From contig ONCO01000009.1 in assembly GCA_900316365.1 (NCBI GenBank), positions 1 to 49,029 on the forward strand: a stretch of 49,029 nucleotides of DNA. Reading direction: 5' to 3'. The notes beneath the pieces were generated by a model, which ran no database searches, was not told the origin of the DNA, and worked only from the letters and a program-made list of their open reading frames with translations. This document shows, in pieces, positions 33,922 to 42,345 of the stretch (positions within the stretch are counted from its first letter, which is position 1; each line of letters starts with the position of its first letter). Origin of the DNA: an uncultured Erysipelotrichaceae bacterium (GTDB lineage: Bacteria; Bacillota_I; Bacilli_A; RFN20; CAG-826). The translations under genes and the position numbers were made by a program.

Positions 33922-34542
33922 TTAAAAAAGTTTAAGTTGGACCTCGTAGAAGGCTCTTACCGGCGCGAATGACTTGCGGTGAATTCCTTCAATCGGGCCG
34001 AATTCTTTGAGTTCGTCCATATGGAGCTTCGTGCCGTAGCCTTTATGTTTCCCGAAATGGAAATTTGGATATTTCTTCTCAAGTTCTTCCATGTAACGGT
34101 CACGCGAGACCTTAGCAAGGATGCTCGCCGCGGCGATGTTCTCGCATTTGGCGTCGCCTTTAACTAGAGGGAGCAATGGAACGTTATATCCAGATAGAGG
34201 CATGCAGTCGGTGATGATCATCTGATATGGGATCTTCAGCTGAGCGATGGCTTTTCGCATACAAATCTTCGTGGCTTCGTAGATGTTGTACTTATCGATC
34301 TCGTCCGCGGACACGGAGGCGATGCCATAGGATAAGGCTACTTCCTTGATCGTATCGAAGAGTTTGTCGCGTTTCTTCGCACTCAATTGTTTGGAATCAT
34401 TGATGTCTTCGTTATGGTAGCCAGGCGGAAGGATGACCGCCGCGGCGAAAACCGGGCCCGCAAGAGGTCCTCTGCCCGCTTCGTCAACGCCGACGATCGC
34501 GGTTACGGTCTCGCTATAGAATTGGTCTTCGTAATCAAGCAT
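33922..34542 (-). CDS. rnhB: Ribonuclease HII
   Basis: This 206-residue enzyme cleaves RNA in RNA-DNA hybrids, including single embedded ribonucleotides. The signature VGVDEAGRGPLAGPV carries the first two catalytic acids. Further conserved parts are DSKQLSAKKRDKL, ITDCMPL, KGDAKCENIAAASILAKVSRD and the HKGYGTKLH motif. Its start overlaps rbgA by 8 bases. The stop is followed by the hairpin in front of dprA. Confidence 0.96.
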   Translation of the reverse strand: MLDYEDQFYSETVTAIVGVDEAGRGPLAGPVFAAAVILPPGYHNEDINDSKQLSAKKRDKLFDTIKEVALSYGIASVSADEIDKYNIYEATKICMRKAIAQLKIPYQMIITDCMPLSGYNVPLLPLVKGDAKCENIAAASILAKVSRDRYMEELEKKYPNFHFGKHKGYGTKLHMDELKEFGPIEGIHRKSFAPVRAFYEVQLKLF

Positions 34543-35398
34543 TAGGAATCTCCAAGGAGAGACGGCCCAAAACGCCGTCTTTGAATTCCTTCAAAAGGAG
34601 GTAAGCGGCCTTATAGGTGGAAGGCTCGCCTTTATCGAGGAGTCCGCGACGTTTAGCGATGGAAATAAGCACCTCGTGGTCGCTTAACTGGCTAATATCT
34701 GGGATATCGAAACGCGCATTTAAGGCGGACGGGTATCTTTCTTTTAACTTCGCAAGGAGGATTTCCGCGAGTTCTTCGTGCGGCAAAACATCTTCTCTCA
34801 TCGTGCCTAATAAGGCGAGGTTAATCGCAGTCTCTCTATCTTCATAGTTCATCGGAAGAACCCCTGGAGTATCCAACAACATGAAGTCTTCGTTAACGTT
34901 GATCCACTGCTCGCTTCTAGTTAAGCCAGCCTTGTTCTGGACTTTGGCTTTGGCCTTACCTCTTAAGGAGTTGATGAAGGTGGATTTGCCGACGTTAGGA
35001 ACGCCGATGACCATAACGCGAATCGGCTGCTTCTTCATGCCAAGGCGAGCTTCTTTCTCGCGCTTCGCGGCGAATAGAGGCGCAGATGTCTCTTTAAGCC
35101 TTGCGACGATGCGGTCTTTCTTCAAGTTGCCAGCAAAAGCAACGACACCATCTTTCTTGGCTTCCTCAATCCAAAGTTTGGTGACTTCAGGATCGGCGAA
35201 GTCATCTTTGGAGAGGAGGAGCATATGAGTCTTGCTGCCAATTAATTCCTTAAGGAAAGGATTTCGGCTCGCATATGGGGCGCGAGCATCAACAACTTCG
35301 ACTACAAGGTCGACTAATTTAACGTATGGAGCAATCTCACGAAGAGCCTTTTTCATGTGGCCCGGGAAGTAATGGATGTTCTTTTCTTTCGTAATCAT
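34535..35398 (-). CDS. rbgA: Ribosome biogenesis GTPase RbgA (YlqF)
   Basis: RbgA is a circularly permuted GTPase needed for late assembly of the 50S subunit. The 287-residue protein shows the permuted order: DARAPYASRNP near residue 38, then G4-like LLSKDDF, then G1 GVPNVGKSTFINSLRG, then G3 LLDTPGVL. A helical C-terminal domain follows. Its ATG overlaps the lepB stop by 4 bases and rnhB overlaps its end, giving a lepB-rbgA-rnhB operon. Confidence 0.96.
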   Translation of the reverse strand: MITKEKNIHYFPGHMKKALREIAPYVKLVDLVVEVVDARAPYASRNPFLKELIGSKTHMLLLSKDDFADPEVTKLWIEEAKKDGVVAFAGNLKKDRIVARLKETSAPLFAAKREKEARLGMKKQPIRVMVIGVPNVGKSTFINSLRGKAKAKVQNKAGLTRSEQWINVNEDFMLLDTPGVLPMNYEDRETAINLALLGTMREDVLPHEELAEILLAKLKERYPSALNARFDIPDISQLSDHEVLISIAKRRGLLDKGEPSTYKAAYLLLKEFKDGVLGRLSLEIPNA

Positions 35399-36255
35399 TT
35401 ATCAAATCTCCATGGCCAATGAAGGCTACTATACTGCAAATTGCATTTCCTGCCGTCATCGCTGACGCGGCAGACACCGACGACAAGGGCTAATCTTGCT
35501 TGGATGTTTTCTTTCTTGATTGGGCCGACGCTTCTAGAGTCGTAGGAATAGAAGCCATAACGATTATCGCCCAGGATGTAATATTCGTCTTCTCCTAAGG
35601 TAATCGGGTTATTGGCCCAGTTTACGGCGTTTGGATCGTCCTTAGACGGGAGATACTCTTTGTTGATGCCGGCTTCCTTTAATGGGGCATTGTACCTATC
35701 AAGGTCATTTCCTGGCTGCTCCACCACTTCGCCATTAATCAGCAAAATGCCCATCGGGGTATCGTCGGTCCTAAGTTCGACCGTCTCGCCAGGGAAAGCG
35801 ATAACTCTTTTGATCTTTAAGGATGCGCTGGCCTTAAGGGCTCCATCTTGGTAGTCGCCCGGGAAATAGGTCGTGACGATATCGAAACGCTTAAGGTTAT
35901 TGAAAGTGTCCTTCTGCGAATTAAGGAGGCCATAATCCAAGAGGTCGCCATCTTTGCAGACTCTTTCAAACTGATATCTATCTTCGTCTTTATAAAAGGG
36001 CTCATATTTCCCTTCCACCACCAAGCTCTTCGCATCGCGGTTTAAGGTCGGATACATCGACATGCCATTGACGAAGACGTTGTCAGGATAGTTGGTCCTT
36101 AAATAGAAGGTGACGGCCAAGACGCAGAGGGAAATGACGATGACGAGAATTAAGAAAGCCCGCCAGATAATCGCCCAAGGCCTTACTCTCTTCTTCGGGG
36201 CTTCAGTTGGCTTATTCTCGAGCTCGCTTTTTGTTACAAGCACGTCGTTACTCAT
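35395..36255 (-). CDS. lepB: Type I signal peptidase
   Basis: This membrane-anchored Ser/Lys protease removes signal peptides from exported proteins on the outer side of the membrane. The 286-residue chain has one N-terminal helix (about 28-51), catalytic Ser66 in NGMSMYPTL, catalytic Lys149 in KIKRVIAFPGE, and the GDNRYGFYSYDSRSVGPI box. An insertion between the Ser and Lys boxes (about 75-125) is longer than in the minimal Bacillus enzymes. The ATG at 36255 lies six bases after a TATAAT, so the mRNA is predicted to start at the ATG itself. It heads the lepB-rbgA-rnhB operon. Confidence 0.95.
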   Translation of the reverse strand: MSNDVLVTKSELENKPTEAPKKRVRPWAIIWRAFLILVIVISLCVLAVTFYLRTNYPDNVFVNGMSMYPTLNRDAKSLVVEGKYEPFYKDEDRYQFERVCKDGDLLDYGLLNSQKDTFNNLKRFDIVTTYFPGDYQDGALKASASLKIKRVIAFPGETVELRTDDTPMGILLINGEVVEQPGNDLDRYNAPLKEAGINKEYLPSKDDPNAVNWANNPITLGEDEYYILGDNRYGFYSYDSRSVGPIKKENIQARLALVVGVCRVSDDGRKCNLQYSSLHWPWRFDK

Positions 36256-36261
36256 ATGGAC

Positions 36262-36290
36262 ATTATAGGACCCAAGCCGGGTCCTATCAA
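36262..36290 (-). promoter_or_regulatory. lepB promoter with palindromic spacer
   Basis: The minus strand has -35 TTGATA (36285-36290), a 17-base spacer and consensus TATAAT (36262-36267). A 9-bp perfect inverted repeat (ATAGGACCC / GGGTCCTAT, 36265-36287) fills the spacer and runs into both hexamers, so a bound regulator would block the promoter. Confidence 0.75.
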
Positions 36291-36303
36291 CGCGCCCAAG
36301 CGT

Positions 36304-36331
36304 GAAAAAAAGCCCGAATTGACTCGGGCTT
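36304..36331 (-). terminator. Terminator after rplS
   Basis: An 8-bp stem (AAGCCCGA / TCGGGCTT) with a 6-base loop, followed by a long T run on the minus strand. Confidence 0.9.
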
Positions 36332-36353
36332 CTTTCCTACTTTGATAAGTGGC

Positions 36354-36701
36354 TTATTCAGCGGCCTTGATACGGGCAGCCTTGCCGGAGAGCTTACGCA
36401 TGTAGAAGATCTTCGCGCGACGGACTTTGCCACGACGGACAACATCGATCTTCGCGATAGCTGGGGAGTTGACGCAGAACGTACGTTCGACGCCGATACC
36501 AGAGCTGATCTTACGGACGGTGAAGGTTTCACCGACGCCATGTCCACCGCGTTTGATGACAACGCCTTCGTAGACCTGGATACGTTCCTTCTTGTTTTCG
36601 ATGATACGGACGGAGACCGCAACGGTATCGCCAGCACCGAATTCAGGAACGTCATGCTTAAGCTGACGGGCGGTGATTTCTTCGACGATTTGGGTATTCA
36701 T
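36354..36701 (-). CDS. rplS: 50S ribosomal protein L19
   Basis: This 115-residue protein of the large subunit sits at the 30S-50S interface. It shows the family patterns [37 protein letters not shown] and [24 protein letters not shown]. The ATG at 36701 is chosen because AGGAGG lies ten bases upstream and homologues begin there. It is monocistronic, with its own promoter, a leader of about 90 bases and a terminator. In Bacillus it follows trmD in one operon; here the rpsP-trmD block is inverted and rplS stands alone. Confidence 0.97.
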   Translation of the reverse strand: MNTQIVEEITARQLKHDVPEFGAGDTVAVSVRIIENKKERIQVYEGVVIKRGGHGVGETFTVRKISSGIGVERTFCVNSPAIAKIDVVRRGKVRRAKIFYMRKLSGKAARIKAAE

Positions 36702-36791
36702 CTTGTTCTTTCCTCCTATCAGTGACGTTTTCTCTTCAGGTTCATTCTCCATGTGGACAGCGGAGCCTGCGTATCGTCTCTTAGAGACGCG
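36702..36791 (-). ncRNA. Leader of rplS mRNA (possible L19 leader)
   Basis: The predicted 90-base 5' UTR contains a CGTCTC/GAGACG hairpin with a 3-base loop near its start (36775-36789) and AGGAGG near its end. Ribosomal-protein leaders that bind L19 are known in Firmicutes; I cannot confirm a match to that motif by eye. Confidence 0.3.
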
Positions 36792-36797
36792 TTAAGG

Positions 36798-36826
36798 AGT
36801 ATATACATTCACTCTCGCTTTGGCAA
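36798..36826 (-). promoter_or_regulatory. Promoter of rplS
   Basis: TTGCCA (36821-36826), a 17-base spacer and TATACT (36798-36803) on the minus strand. Confidence 0.8.
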
Positions 36827-36866
36827 GCAATATATGGATTCTTCTCGTGTAAGGACACCACTACTA

Positions 36867-36883
36867 GGTATCTAATAGATACC
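36867..36883. promoter_or_regulatory. 17-base palindrome between divergent rplS and rpsP promoters
   Basis: GGTATCTA-A-TAGATACC is a perfect inverted repeat with a single central base. It lies 40 bases upstream of the rplS -35 and 45 upstream of the rpsP -35, suitable for a dimeric regulator of both. Confidence 0.45.
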
Positions 36884-36928
36884 AAGGGCCCGAAATATAA
36901 CTATATTAAGGATGTTAAGTTATTTTAC

Positions 36929-36957
36929 TTGACACCACCATCTAGGACGCCTATCAT
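36929..36957 (+). promoter_or_regulatory. Promoter of rpsP-khpA
   Basis: Perfect TTGACA (36929-36934), a 17-base spacer and TATCAT (36952-36957). The short leader contains AAGGAG before the rpsP ATG. Confidence 0.85.
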
Positions 36958-36983
36958 TGCCTCGTTAAAAAAGGAGAAACACT

Positions 36984-37271
36984 ATGTCCGTCAAGATTAG
37001 ATTAACCCGCATCGGCCGTCATAAGGATCCGTTCTATCGTATCGTTACTGCCGATAGCCGCTTCGCCAGAGATGGCCGCTACATCGAGCAGATCGGTACC
37101 TTTGATCCAAACCTCAAAGAGAACGCCGCTGACATCAATGAAGAATTAGCTCTCAAGTGGCTCAAGCTCGGTGCTACCCCAAGCGACTCCGTCCGTACCC
37201 TCTTCCAGCAGAAGGGCATCATGGCCAAGTTCGCCGAAGGAAAAGTCAAATCCAAAAAAGAAGGTAAATAA
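36984..37271 (+). CDS. rpsP: 30S ribosomal protein S16
   Basis: This 95-residue small-subunit protein has the family beginning [19 protein letters not shown] and the segment [14 protein letters not shown], followed by [19 protein letters not shown] good AAGGAG Shine-Dalgarno sequence precedes the ATG. It heads a rightward block that in Bacillus follows ffh in the same direction. khpA starts two bases after its stop. Confidence 0.97.
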   Translation: MSVKIRLTRIGRHKDPFYRIVTADSRFARDGRYIEQIGTFDPNLKENAADINEELALKWLKLGATPSDSVRTLFQQKGIMAKFAEGKVKSKKEGK

Positions 37272-37273
37272 CA

Positions 37274-37558
37274 ATGAGAGACTATGAGGCGTTGCTTCAC
37301 CCCCTCATCGATCCGCTCATCGAAAAACCAGAGGCTGTCATGATTCGCGAGCTTCCAGGAAGCACCGAACGTGACGTCACCGTGTTGATCGTTGCGGAGG
37401 ACGACGACACCGCTCGCCTTATCGGCAAGCGCGGCGCAGTCGCCAATGCCTTACGCGAAGTCGTTTCTATCGCCGGCAAAGCCGACGACAGCAACTGCAG
37501 GATCCACCTGAAGTTCGAAAGCTTCGACGAAGATAAGAAAGATAACGGCGAGGATTAA
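37274..37558 (+). CDS. khpA: KH-domain RNA-binding protein KhpA (YlqC)
   Basis: This 94-residue protein is a single KH domain with the GXXG loop in RLIGKRGAVANALREV (GKRG). KhpA binds RNA and in Firmicutes works with KhpB (Jag/EloR) in control of cell elongation and mRNA stability; KhpB is not in this window. It lies two bases after rpsP, the standard neighbour. The C-terminus is acidic (DEDKKDNGED). A terminator overlaps the end of the gene. Confidence 0.93.
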   Translation: MRDYEALLHPLIDPLIEKPEAVMIRELPGSTERDVTVLIVAEDDDTARLIGKRGAVANALREVVSIAGKADDSNCRIHLKFESFDEDKKDNGED

Positions 37559-37576
37559 TTCCCGCCGTTTTCCTTT
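37544..37576 (+). terminator. Terminator after khpA
   Basis: AACGGCG (37544-37550) pairs with CGCCGTT (37563-37569), with an inner GGA/TCC extension, then TTTCCTTTCC. The 5' arm is inside the last khpA codons. Confidence 0.65.
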
Positions 37577-37578
37577 CC

Positions 37579-37587
37579 TGCTAAACT
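37579..37587 (+). promoter_or_regulatory. Extended -10 promoter of rimM-trmD
   Basis: TGC followed by TAAACT, seven bases before the rimM ATG and just after the khpA terminator. The -35 is poor (TTCCCG). No Shine-Dalgarno sequence is present. Confidence 0.45.
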
Positions 37588-37594
37588 AAGAAAT

Positions 37595-38107
37595 ATGGAA
37601 TTTGTCAGATTAGGCCACATTAGAAAACCATTCGGCGTCAAAGGTGAAGTCACCTGCTTTTCGATGACCGAATTCGCCAAGGAAAGATTCAAGAAGGGAA
37701 CCACTCTTTCCTTATTAAACGAAAAAAGCGGAGAGAGGAAAGAAGTCACCCTTAAATCCTTCCGTGATTCCGGTTCCTATTACTTCCTCGGCTTTGAGGG
37801 CATCGATACCCCAGAACAGGCCGAAGAACTTCGCGGACTCTATGTCGAGATCGACAAAGAGCACGCTCCGATTCCAGAAGGTTATATCCGTTTCCAGGAT
37901 TTGATGGGCTGCAAAGCTATCAATAAAGACACCAAAGAGGTCTTAGGCACCATCGTTGATGTACTCTCCTACTCACCGACCAAAAACCTCCGTGTTAAAA
38001 GAGAAAACGGCAAGACCTTCACCGTTCCTTTCGTCAAACAATTCATCGGCGAAATCGACTTAGAAAACAAAACCGTCGAAATCGAGGTAGTCGAGGGCCT
38101 CTTATGA
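37595..38107 (+). CDS. rimM: Ribosome maturation factor RimM
   Basis: RimM helps assemble the 30S head near S19. The 170-residue protein has the N-terminal RimM domain starting VRLGHIRKPFGVKGEV, and a C-terminal PRC-barrel with FQDLMGCKAI, GTIVDVLSYSPTKNLRVKR and VPFVKQFIGEIDLENKTVEI. The ATG at 37595 has no ribosome-binding site and an extended -10 ends seven bases upstream, so a leaderless mRNA is predicted. trmD overlaps its stop as ATGA. Confidence 0.95.
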   Translation: MEFVRLGHIRKPFGVKGEVTCFSMTEFAKERFKKGTTLSLLNEKSGERKEVTLKSFRDSGSYYFLGFEGIDTPEQAEELRGLYVEIDKEHAPIPEGYIRFQDLMGCKAINKDTKEVLGTIVDVLSYSPTKNLRVKRENGKTFTVPFVKQFIGEIDLENKTVEIEVVEGLL

Positions 38108-38877
38108 AAATAAAGATCCTCACATTGTTCCCTGAGATGTTTGATGGTTTTCAAACTAACTCAATCATGAAGAGGGCCCTAGGAAAAGGGGTCGCTGAGA
38201 TTGAGGTCATCAACATCAGGGACTACACCACAAATAAATATGGCAGAACCGACACCCCACCAATCGGCGGAGGCGCTGGTTTGATTGAGCAATGCCAGCC
38301 GATCGTGGACGCCATGAGAGCCAACTCTACCGAGGCCACTCACAAGATCTTGATGAGCCCTCGCGGAGTCACTTATGACGAAAAGAAGGCCAAAGAGTAT
38401 GCAAAACTCGACGAGTTGATGATCATCTGTGGCCATTACGAAGGCATCGACGAAAGGGTTAATTCCTATGTCGACGAACTCGTCTCCATCGGCGACTACG
38501 TCCTTACCGGCGGAGAGATTCCCGCCATGGCCATCGCCGACTCGGTCATCCGCCTTTTAGACGGCGCGATCACCGCGGAAAGTTTGGAGGATGAATCTTT
38601 CAATGATTCCGCCTTGGAATATCCGCAATACACCGAACCATACGAATACGAAGGCCAGACGGTTCCTGACATCCTCTATTCCGGAAACCACGAAGCCATC
38701 GCTAAATGGAGGAGGAAGCAATCCTTACTTCTCACCAGAAAGCATCGCCCGGACCTCTTTGCCAAATTAGAGCTCAGCAAGCAAGATAAAAAACTCCTTG
38801 CCGAAGCCGAAAGCGGCGAAACTCCAAAATGGGAAAAAGACGCCTTGGAAAAGGGTCACAAATTCATCAAGAAATAA
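38104..38877 (+). CDS. trmD: tRNA (guanine-37-N1)-methyltransferase
   Basis: TrmD methylates G37 of tRNAs that read CNN codons, such as tRNA-Pro, preventing frameshifts. The 257-residue SPOUT enzyme begins KILTLFPEMFDGF, and has GGGAGLI, CGHYEGIDERV, and the trefoil-knot S-adenosylmethionine site SIGDYVLTGGEIPAMAI. The start overlaps rimM by four bases. A strong bidirectional terminator follows. The tRNA-Pro encoded at 15873-15949 has G37 and is a likely substrate. Confidence 0.96.
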   Translation: MKIKILTLFPEMFDGFQTNSIMKRALGKGVAEIEVINIRDYTTNKYGRTDTPPIGGGAGLIEQCQPIVDAMRANSTEATHKILMSPRGVTYDEKKAKEYAKLDELMIICGHYEGIDERVNSYVDELVSIGDYVLTGGEIPAMAIADSVIRLLDGAITAESLEDESFNDSALEYPQYTEPYEYEGQTVPDILYSGNHEAIAKWRRKQSLLLTRKHRPDLFAKLELSKQDKKLLAEAESGETPKWEKDALEKGHKFIKK

Positions 38878-38880
38878 TAC

Positions 38881-38916
38881 AAAACGCCTCCTTTTGACTC
38901 AGGAGGCGTTTTTTCG
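38881..38916. terminator. Bidirectional terminator between trmD and ffh
   Basis: A 12-bp stem (38881-38892 with 38901-38912) with an 8-base loop and T runs on both strands. It serves the rightward trmD block and the leftward recG-ffh run. Confidence 0.9.
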
Positions 38917-38980
38917 ATGTCATTTTAGGCCTTGATGTAACTATGGTAATTGATGTCTTGGCATCAGCGAAAGCAAAGCC

Positions 38981-40339
38981 TTAACGAATCTTAGACTTTA
39001 TGTCTTTCGGGAATCCATTGATGCCCATCTTGCCAGATTTTTGATACTGACGAAGCTGTTTCATCATCTGTTGAGATTGCTCGAACTTTCTGATGACGCG
39101 ATTAACGTCGGCATTGGTCTTACCGGAGCCTTTGGCGATACGGTTCTTCTGAGAGAAACGGAGAGTCTCCGGATGGGCCCTCTCGTATTTGGTCATGGAG
39201 TTGATGATGGCCTCGAAGACCTTCATCTCACGTTCGGCGGTTTCCTTCTGCTCATCGCTCAGCTTTGGCATGCCCGGAATCATGCTGGCGATAAAGCCAA
39301 GGGAACCGATCTTCTGGACCTGCTTCATCTGCTTGAGCATGTCATCCAAGGTGAAGGTTCCATCCATCATCTTCTTGGCGGCCTTCTCAGCTTGTTTCTC
39401 GTCGATTTGCTCCTTGGCTTTCTCAACGAGGGTGACAACGTCGCCCATGCCGAGGATTCGGTCGGCCATACGATCAGGATAGAAGATATCTAAGTCGCTT
39501 AACTTTTCGCCGACACCGGCGAATTTGATTGGAATACCAGTGAGATATTTGATAGAGAGGGCGGCACCACCACGGGCATCGCCGTCTAACTTAGACATGA
39601 TAAGACCGCTTAATCTGAGGTCTTGGTTGAAGGTATTGGCAACGTTTACGGCGTCCTGACCACTCATCGCGTCAACGAGCAAGAGGACTTCATCAGGATG
39701 GGTTTCTTTGATGATGTCTTTGAGCTCGCCCATGAGTTTCTCATCGATGGCGAGACGGCCAGCAGTATCGAAGATGACTACGTCATAGCCTTCATCGCGC
39801 GCCTTATCCTGCGCCATCTGGGCGAGGACGACTGGGCTCTTCTTTGGGTCGACTTCAAAGAAGTCCACGCCGATTTCATTAGCGATGGTTCTTAACTGGT
39901 CGATAGCGGCTGGACGATAAACATCTAACGGCGCAAGTAATACTTTCTTGCCTAATTTGTCTTTTTGGAGCTTCGCAAGCTTACCAGCGGAGGTGGTTTT
40001 ACCAGCACCCTGCAAACCAACAAGCATGATGGTTGTCGCACCATTCTTCTTGTAGACGATGTCGGTATTGTCTTTGCCTAATAACTCCTCAATCTCATCA
40101 TGGCAGATCTTAACGAGCATCTGAGATGGGTTGACCTTGTTATAGACATCCTGGCCAAGAGCCTTTTCCTTAACATCGTTAGTGAAGGACTTAACAACCT
40201 TGAAGTTGACGTCGGCCTCAAGCAAGGCGACGCGAATCTCCTTAAGCATTTCGTCCATGTTCTTCTCGGTTAAGCGAGATTGGCCACGGAGCTTTTTAAA
40301 GATCGCGCTGAAGCGGTCAGTTAATGATTCAAATGCCAT
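38981..40339 (-). CDS. ffh: Signal recognition particle protein Ffh
   Basis: Ffh is the SRP54 GTPase that, with SRP RNA, delivers nascent membrane proteins to FtsY. The 452-residue chain has the N domain, the G domain with GLQGAGKTTSAGKLA, DTAGRL and MSKLDGDARGG, and the methionine-rich M domain (about 300-440) with SMIPGM and a GKTNADVNRVIRKFEQ helix. Its start overlaps ylxM by 11 bases; the order ftsY-ylxM-ffh is conserved in Bacilli. Confidence 0.97.
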   Translation of the reverse strand: MAFESLTDRFSAIFKKLRGQSRLTEKNMDEMLKEIRVALLEADVNFKVVKSFTNDVKEKALGQDVYNKVNPSQMLVKICHDEIEELLGKDNTDIVYKKNGATTIMLVGLQGAGKTTSAGKLAKLQKDKLGKKVLLAPLDVYRPAAIDQLRTIANEIGVDFFEVDPKKSPVVLAQMAQDKARDEGYDVVIFDTAGRLAIDEKLMGELKDIIKETHPDEVLLLVDAMSGQDAVNVANTFNQDLRLSGLIMSKLDGDARGGAALSIKYLTGIPIKFAGVGEKLSDLDIFYPDRMADRILGMGDVVTLVEKAKEQIDEKQAEKAAKKMMDGTFTLDDMLKQMKQVQKIGSLGFIASMIPGMPKLSDEQKETAEREMKVFEAIINSMTKYERAHPETLRFSQKNRIAKGSGKTNADVNRVIRKFEQSQQMMKQLRQYQKSGKMGINGFPKDIKSKIR

Positions 40340-40670
40340 TTTTTAATCCCTCCACGTACTCGTCAAATGCCTTTAAACGCATAGACGGGTCTTCTATTTT
40401 GCAGATTTTAGCCAGGGCGTCCTCTTCTTTCTGCTTTTTGCTAACGAGGCCTAGCTTGCTCTCGAATTCTTCCATTTTGGCGAGCGCATTCTTAATCGCC
40501 TCGCTCACAGCGGCGCGGGAGATGCCATCTTGCTCGGCAATCTCAGCGAGGGAAAGGTCATAGAAATAATAGTTCTCCATGATTCTCGCCTGAGTCTCGG
40601 TTAAGAGAGCGCCGTAAGCGTTGATGAGGGCGATGGCTCTCTGCCTTTCTTTTAACGAAGTCGCACTCAT
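40329..40670 (-). CDS. ylxM: YlxM-family helix-turn-helix protein
   Basis: This 113-residue protein belongs to the YlxM/p13 family, encoded next to ffh in Firmicutes; the Streptococcus mutans member modulates SRP GTPase activity. It has the sigma-factor-like helix-turn-helix YDLSLAEIAEQDGISRAAVSEAIKNALAKM in its N-terminal half. It overlaps ftsY by 4 bases and ffh by 11, so all three are tightly cotranslated. Confidence 0.9.
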   Translation of the reverse strand: MSATSLKERQRAIALINAYGALLTETQARIMENYYFYDLSLAEIAEQDGISRAAVSEAIKNALAKMEEFESKLGLVSKKQKEEDALAKICKIEDPSMRLKAFDEYVEGLKNGI

Positions 40671-41647
40671 TTTTCCTCATCCCCCATCAGCAAGCCATAG
40701 AGGTACTTATCGAGGTCGAATTCCTCGAGGTCTTCCATCTTCTCGCCCAAACCGATAAAGCGGACCGGAACGCCAATCTCATCACGGATAGAAAGGATGA
40801 TGCCACCTTTGGAGGTGCCATCCATCTTGGTGATGACAATACCGGTTAATTCAGTGACTTCCTTAAACGATTTGGCCTGAATGACGCCATTTTGTCCGGT
40901 TGTACCGTCAATGATAAGGAAGGATTCATGCGGAGCGCCTGGAATCTCTCTACCCAAAACGCGGTTGATTTTACCAAGCTCCAACATGAGGTTCTTTTTG
41001 GTCTGGAGACGTCCAGCAGTATCAACAATCATGAGGTCGATGCCATGCTCAAGGGCGTATTTGGCGCCATCATAAGCAACGGAAGCTGGGTCGCCATTTT
41101 CGGCACCGGTGACGATTGGACATTTGAGTCTTTCGGCCCAAACCTTAAGCTGCTCGACAGCGCCGGCACGGAACGTATCACCGGCAACGAGCATTACTTT
41201 CTTGCCCATTTTCTGATATCTAGCAGCGAGTTTAGCGATACTTGTAGTCTTTCCGACGCCATTAACGCCGACGACAAGAAGAACGGTTGGTCCTTCCGCG
41301 GCGAAGTGGATTTCGTTTTCAATCGCCTGTCCACTCGTAGCATAAGAGACGAACATCTCATCGATCATCATCTCATTGATCTTCTTCGGATCTTTGACGC
41401 CTTCTTCCTTCGCCTTATCGAGCAATTCCTCGATTAAGCGGATGGAAAGCTCAACGCCGACATCGGCTTCGATGAGGATCTGCTCGAGTTCCTCGAAATA
41501 GTCTTCATCGACTTCGGAATAACGCTTCGAGAGGTTATCAAGCTTAGAAGCGAAGTTCTTGCGGCTCTTCTCTAAGCCAGCGGAGTATTTATCGACAGTC
41601 TTATCTTTCTTGCCGAATTTGTTTTTAAGAAACGAGAACAAACCCAT
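40667..41647 (-). CDS. ftsY: Signal recognition particle receptor FtsY
   Basis: FtsY is the SRP receptor GTPase at the membrane. The 326-residue chain consists of a short basic N-terminal segment in place of the long acidic A domain of E. coli, then the NG domains: [15 protein letters not shown] (P-loop), [13 protein letters not shown] and [11 protein letters not shown]. rnc ends two bases upstream and ylxM overlaps its end. In Bacillus smc lies between rnc and ftsY; it is absent here. Confidence 0.96.
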   Translation of the reverse strand: MGLFSFLKNKFGKKDKTVDKYSAGLEKSRKNFASKLDNLSKRYSEVDEDYFEELEQILIEADVGVELSIRLIEELLDKAKEEGVKDPKKINEMMIDEMFVSYATSGQAIENEIHFAAEGPTVLLVVGVNGVGKTTSIAKLAARYQKMGKKVMLVAGDTFRAGAVEQLKVWAERLKCPIVTGAENGDPASVAYDGAKYALEHGIDLMIVDTAGRLQTKKNLMLELGKINRVLGREIPGAPHESFLIIDGTTGQNGVIQAKSFKEVTELTGIVITKMDGTSKGGIILSIRDEIGVPVRFIGLGEKMEDLEEFDLDKYLYGLLMGDEEK

Positions 41648-41649
41648 AG

Positions 41650-42345
41650 TTATTTCTCCTCTCCTCTCGGGGCCATCTTCTTTAAGGCGTCATCCGCCGC
41701 GGCGGTCTCGGCAGCTTTCTTGCTAGAGCCGGTGCCACGACCAAGTTCCTCGCCTTCGAAGTAAACTGCGGCGACGAAAGTCTTCTTATGGCTTAAGCCA
41801 GATTCATCGATGATTTTGTATGTGACGGACTCTTTGTGGTCGGCCTGCATGAATTCCTGGAGCAAGGATTTCGGGTTTTGTTCCTGATGGATTTTGCCGT
41901 TCTTCACATCCTCCTCGAAGATCTTTCGGACGAGTTTGTATGTGAAATCTAAGCCTTGATCAAGGAAGACCGCACCAACGAAGGACTCGAAAACATCCTC
42001 TAAGATATTGAGGGAATCCGAGATGTTGCCCTGGAAGGAAACACCAACGCGGATGAACTTATCTAGACCTAGCTTTTTGCAATAATCCGCCTCGGACTGA
42101 GTACGGATAAATTGGGCTTTTAAGACAGAGAGTTCGCCCTGAGCCATCTCTGGATGGTAGATATAGCAAAGCTCACTGACGACCATGCCAATAATCGAAT
42201 CGCCCAAGAACTCTAATCTCTCGTAGTCCTGGTGACGGGTTCCTGCCATGCCATTATAGGAACTATGAGTAAAGGCTAAATGGTATAAGCCCTCATCATG
42301 CGGCAAGAAATTAAATTTACGGTATAAAGGGGAAAATTCACTCAT
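41650..42345 (-). CDS. rnc: Ribonuclease III
   Basis: This dimeric double-strand-specific endoribonuclease processes rRNA precursors. The 231-residue protein has the nuclease signature ERLEFLGDSIIG (Glu45, Asp49) and DVFESFVGAVFLDQG, and a C-terminal dsRNA-binding domain (about 155-225) ending in the GRGTGSSKKAAETAAADDAL helix. Its start overlaps plsX by 8 bases. The fabD-fabG-acpP genes often found between plsX and rnc are missing here. Confidence 0.96.
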   Translation of the reverse strand: MSEFSPLYRKFNFLPHDEGLYHLAFTHSSYNGMAGTRHQDYERLEFLGDSIIGMVVSELCYIYHPEMAQGELSVLKAQFIRTQSEADYCKKLGLDKFIRVGVSFQGNISDSLNILEDVFESFVGAVFLDQGLDFTYKLVRKIFEEDVKNGKIHQEQNPKSLLQEFMQADHKESVTYKIIDESGLSHKKTFVAAVYFEGEELGRGTGSSKKAAETAAADDALKKMAPRGEEK

